DNA from: Lacticaseibacillus nasuensis JCM 17158
Lineage (GTDB): Bacteria > Bacillota > Bacilli > Lactobacillales > Lactobacillaceae
DNA length: 64,000 bases
NCBI RefSeq assembly: GCF_001434705.1
Contig: NZ_AZDJ01000026.1
Location: forward strand, 6,665-70,664
Direction of reading: 5' to 3'
Within the stretch, counting starts at the first letter, position 1, and each line of letters begins with the position of its first letter. The translations under genes were made by a program, and so were the position numbers. Shown here one piece after another: positions 63,420-64,000 of this stretch. The notes beneath the pieces are model-generated. The model was not told where the DNA came from and did no database searches. It saw nothing but the letters and a program-made list of their open reading frames with translations.

Positions 63420-64000
63420 TTAGGCTCGGGCGTGGCGCCTGCGCACCAGCGCCTTTCTGCCTTCTTCAAGCAAGAAGAGCGGAATTGGAATGATGATCAG
63501 GAACAACCAGTCGCTTAACGCCAGCGGGGCGGTGTTGAAGACTTCCTGCACGCCTGGGGTGTACACCAGGAATGCCAGCAACAAGACTTCAAAGGCAATG
63601 CCGAACCAGACGCGGCGGTTGGAGAAGATGCCCGCCTTGATGACGGACTGGGAAATCGTCCGGCAGTTGAGTGCCGCGGCGATTTGCGAGAAGACGATGG
63701 CGGCCAGCACCATGGTGGTGGCCCGCGAGTACGTCAACCCGGTGGCGGCCAACGCGCGCGCCGGCCAGCCGGCTTGCATGTTGACGAAGAAGTAGGCGAT
63801 GGTCGAGACCACGCTGGCCAGCAAGCCGTACCAAGCAAACGCGGTGAACAAGACGCGCTTATTCATCAGATGCGCGGTGCGGGCGCGCGGCGGCTGGTGC
63901 ATGATGCCCGGCTCGGCTTTTTCGGAACCTAAGCCAAGTGCCGGCAGCATGTCGGTGCCGAGGTCGACGGTGAGAATCTGCATGACGGTCATCGGCAGCG
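63420..64000 (-). CDS. P-type cation ATPase, C-terminal part (open at window edge)
   Basis: Last 193 residues of a P-type ATPase whose N-terminal part lies right of the window. The frame stays open to base 64000, so the methionine at 63992 is internal. The DLGTDMLPALGLGSEKAEPGIM segment is the TM6 region of the P2-type C-terminal domain, and four more helices follow. DLGTD rather than NLVTD suggests the P2C/Na-K-like group, unlike the ATPase at 8805. It ends RALVRRRHARA. Confidence 0.88.
   Translation of the reverse strand, partial: LPMTVMQILTVDLGTDMLPALGLGSEKAEPGIMHQPPRARTAHLMNKRVLFTAFAWYGLLASVVSTIAYFFVNMQAGWPARALAATGLTYSRATTMVLAAIVFSQIAAALNCRTISQSVIKAGIFSNRRVWFGIAFEVLLLAFLVYTPGVQEVFNTAPLALSDWLFLIIIPIPLFLLEEGRKALVRRRHARA

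Overview
The window looks like a chromosomal segment of a GC-rich lactic acid bacterium of the Lactobacillaceae, perhaps near Lacticaseibacillus. The reasons are the strong GGAGG ribosome sites, the pcrA-ligA-camS-gatCAB-dgkB order, glycerophosphate-type teichoic acid genes, GW-module wall hydrolases, a WxL-interacting protein and an ECF transporter S component. The genus is inferred. No phage, plasmid, insertion sequence or CRISPR array was found; the only transfer-like gene is a small AP2-like protein beside a tRNA-Leu.

Layout. 1-8.4 kb: a GtrB-like glycosyltransferase, a peptidase-proC-GntR operon, a convergent GtrA-like flippase, a TagA-like glycosyltransferase and the NAD genes pncB and nadE. 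8.4-11.5 kb: a probable manganese (yybP-ykoY) riboswitch, then hairpin repeats, then a P2A-type cation ATPase. 12-24.8 kb: a teichoic acid region with three TagB/TagF-like proteins, tagD, the tagHG exporter, a wall amidase-glucosaminidase, a TagF-GT4 fusion carrying inserted SH3/GW-like modules, and an acyltransferase. Base composition is patchy here, with AT-richer accessory pieces. 25-28.1 kb: a leader peptide with one Trp codon and stacked hairpins, ahead of a trpXYZ-type ABC transporter. 28.3-44.3 kb: envelope and accessory genes (GDPD, SprT-like, acyltransferase, tRNA-Leu, AP2-like protein, GW-C39 protease, ECF S component, M20 peptidase, two lipoproteins, cold shock protein, GT-C, enlarged LtaS-like protein, glucosaminidase). 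44.4-49.1 kb: purine genes xpt-pbuX, a PurK-like protein lacking key residues, and purB. 49.2-51.8 kb: a lone WxL-interacting protein, a candidate small RNA next to an unexplained 290-bp segment, and a signal-peptide-bearing sortase-like protein. 51.9-63.4 kb: housekeeping block pcrA-ligA-camS-gatCAB-dgkB-rlmD. The end of a second P-type ATPase runs off the right edge.

Most unusual structure. A family of about 123-bp hairpin repeats occurs five times in full (8661, 47547, 47670, 61734, 61863), once truncated (8602) and once as a 27-bp remnant (47520). The ends are constant (AATCGTGCTCGC ... GCTCACAACTT), while the paired arms differ between copies with compensating changes on both sides. All copies point the same way, and the last copy of each cluster ends just before the ribosome site of the ATPase gene, purB or rlmD.

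Functionally the window is mostly cell-envelope construction: teichoic acid precursor, polymerase, export and decoration genes, and wall hydrolases that would bind the polymer through GW modules. It also carries NAD, purine and tRNA-amidation housekeeping genes. All calls come from reading the sequence; no database search was run.
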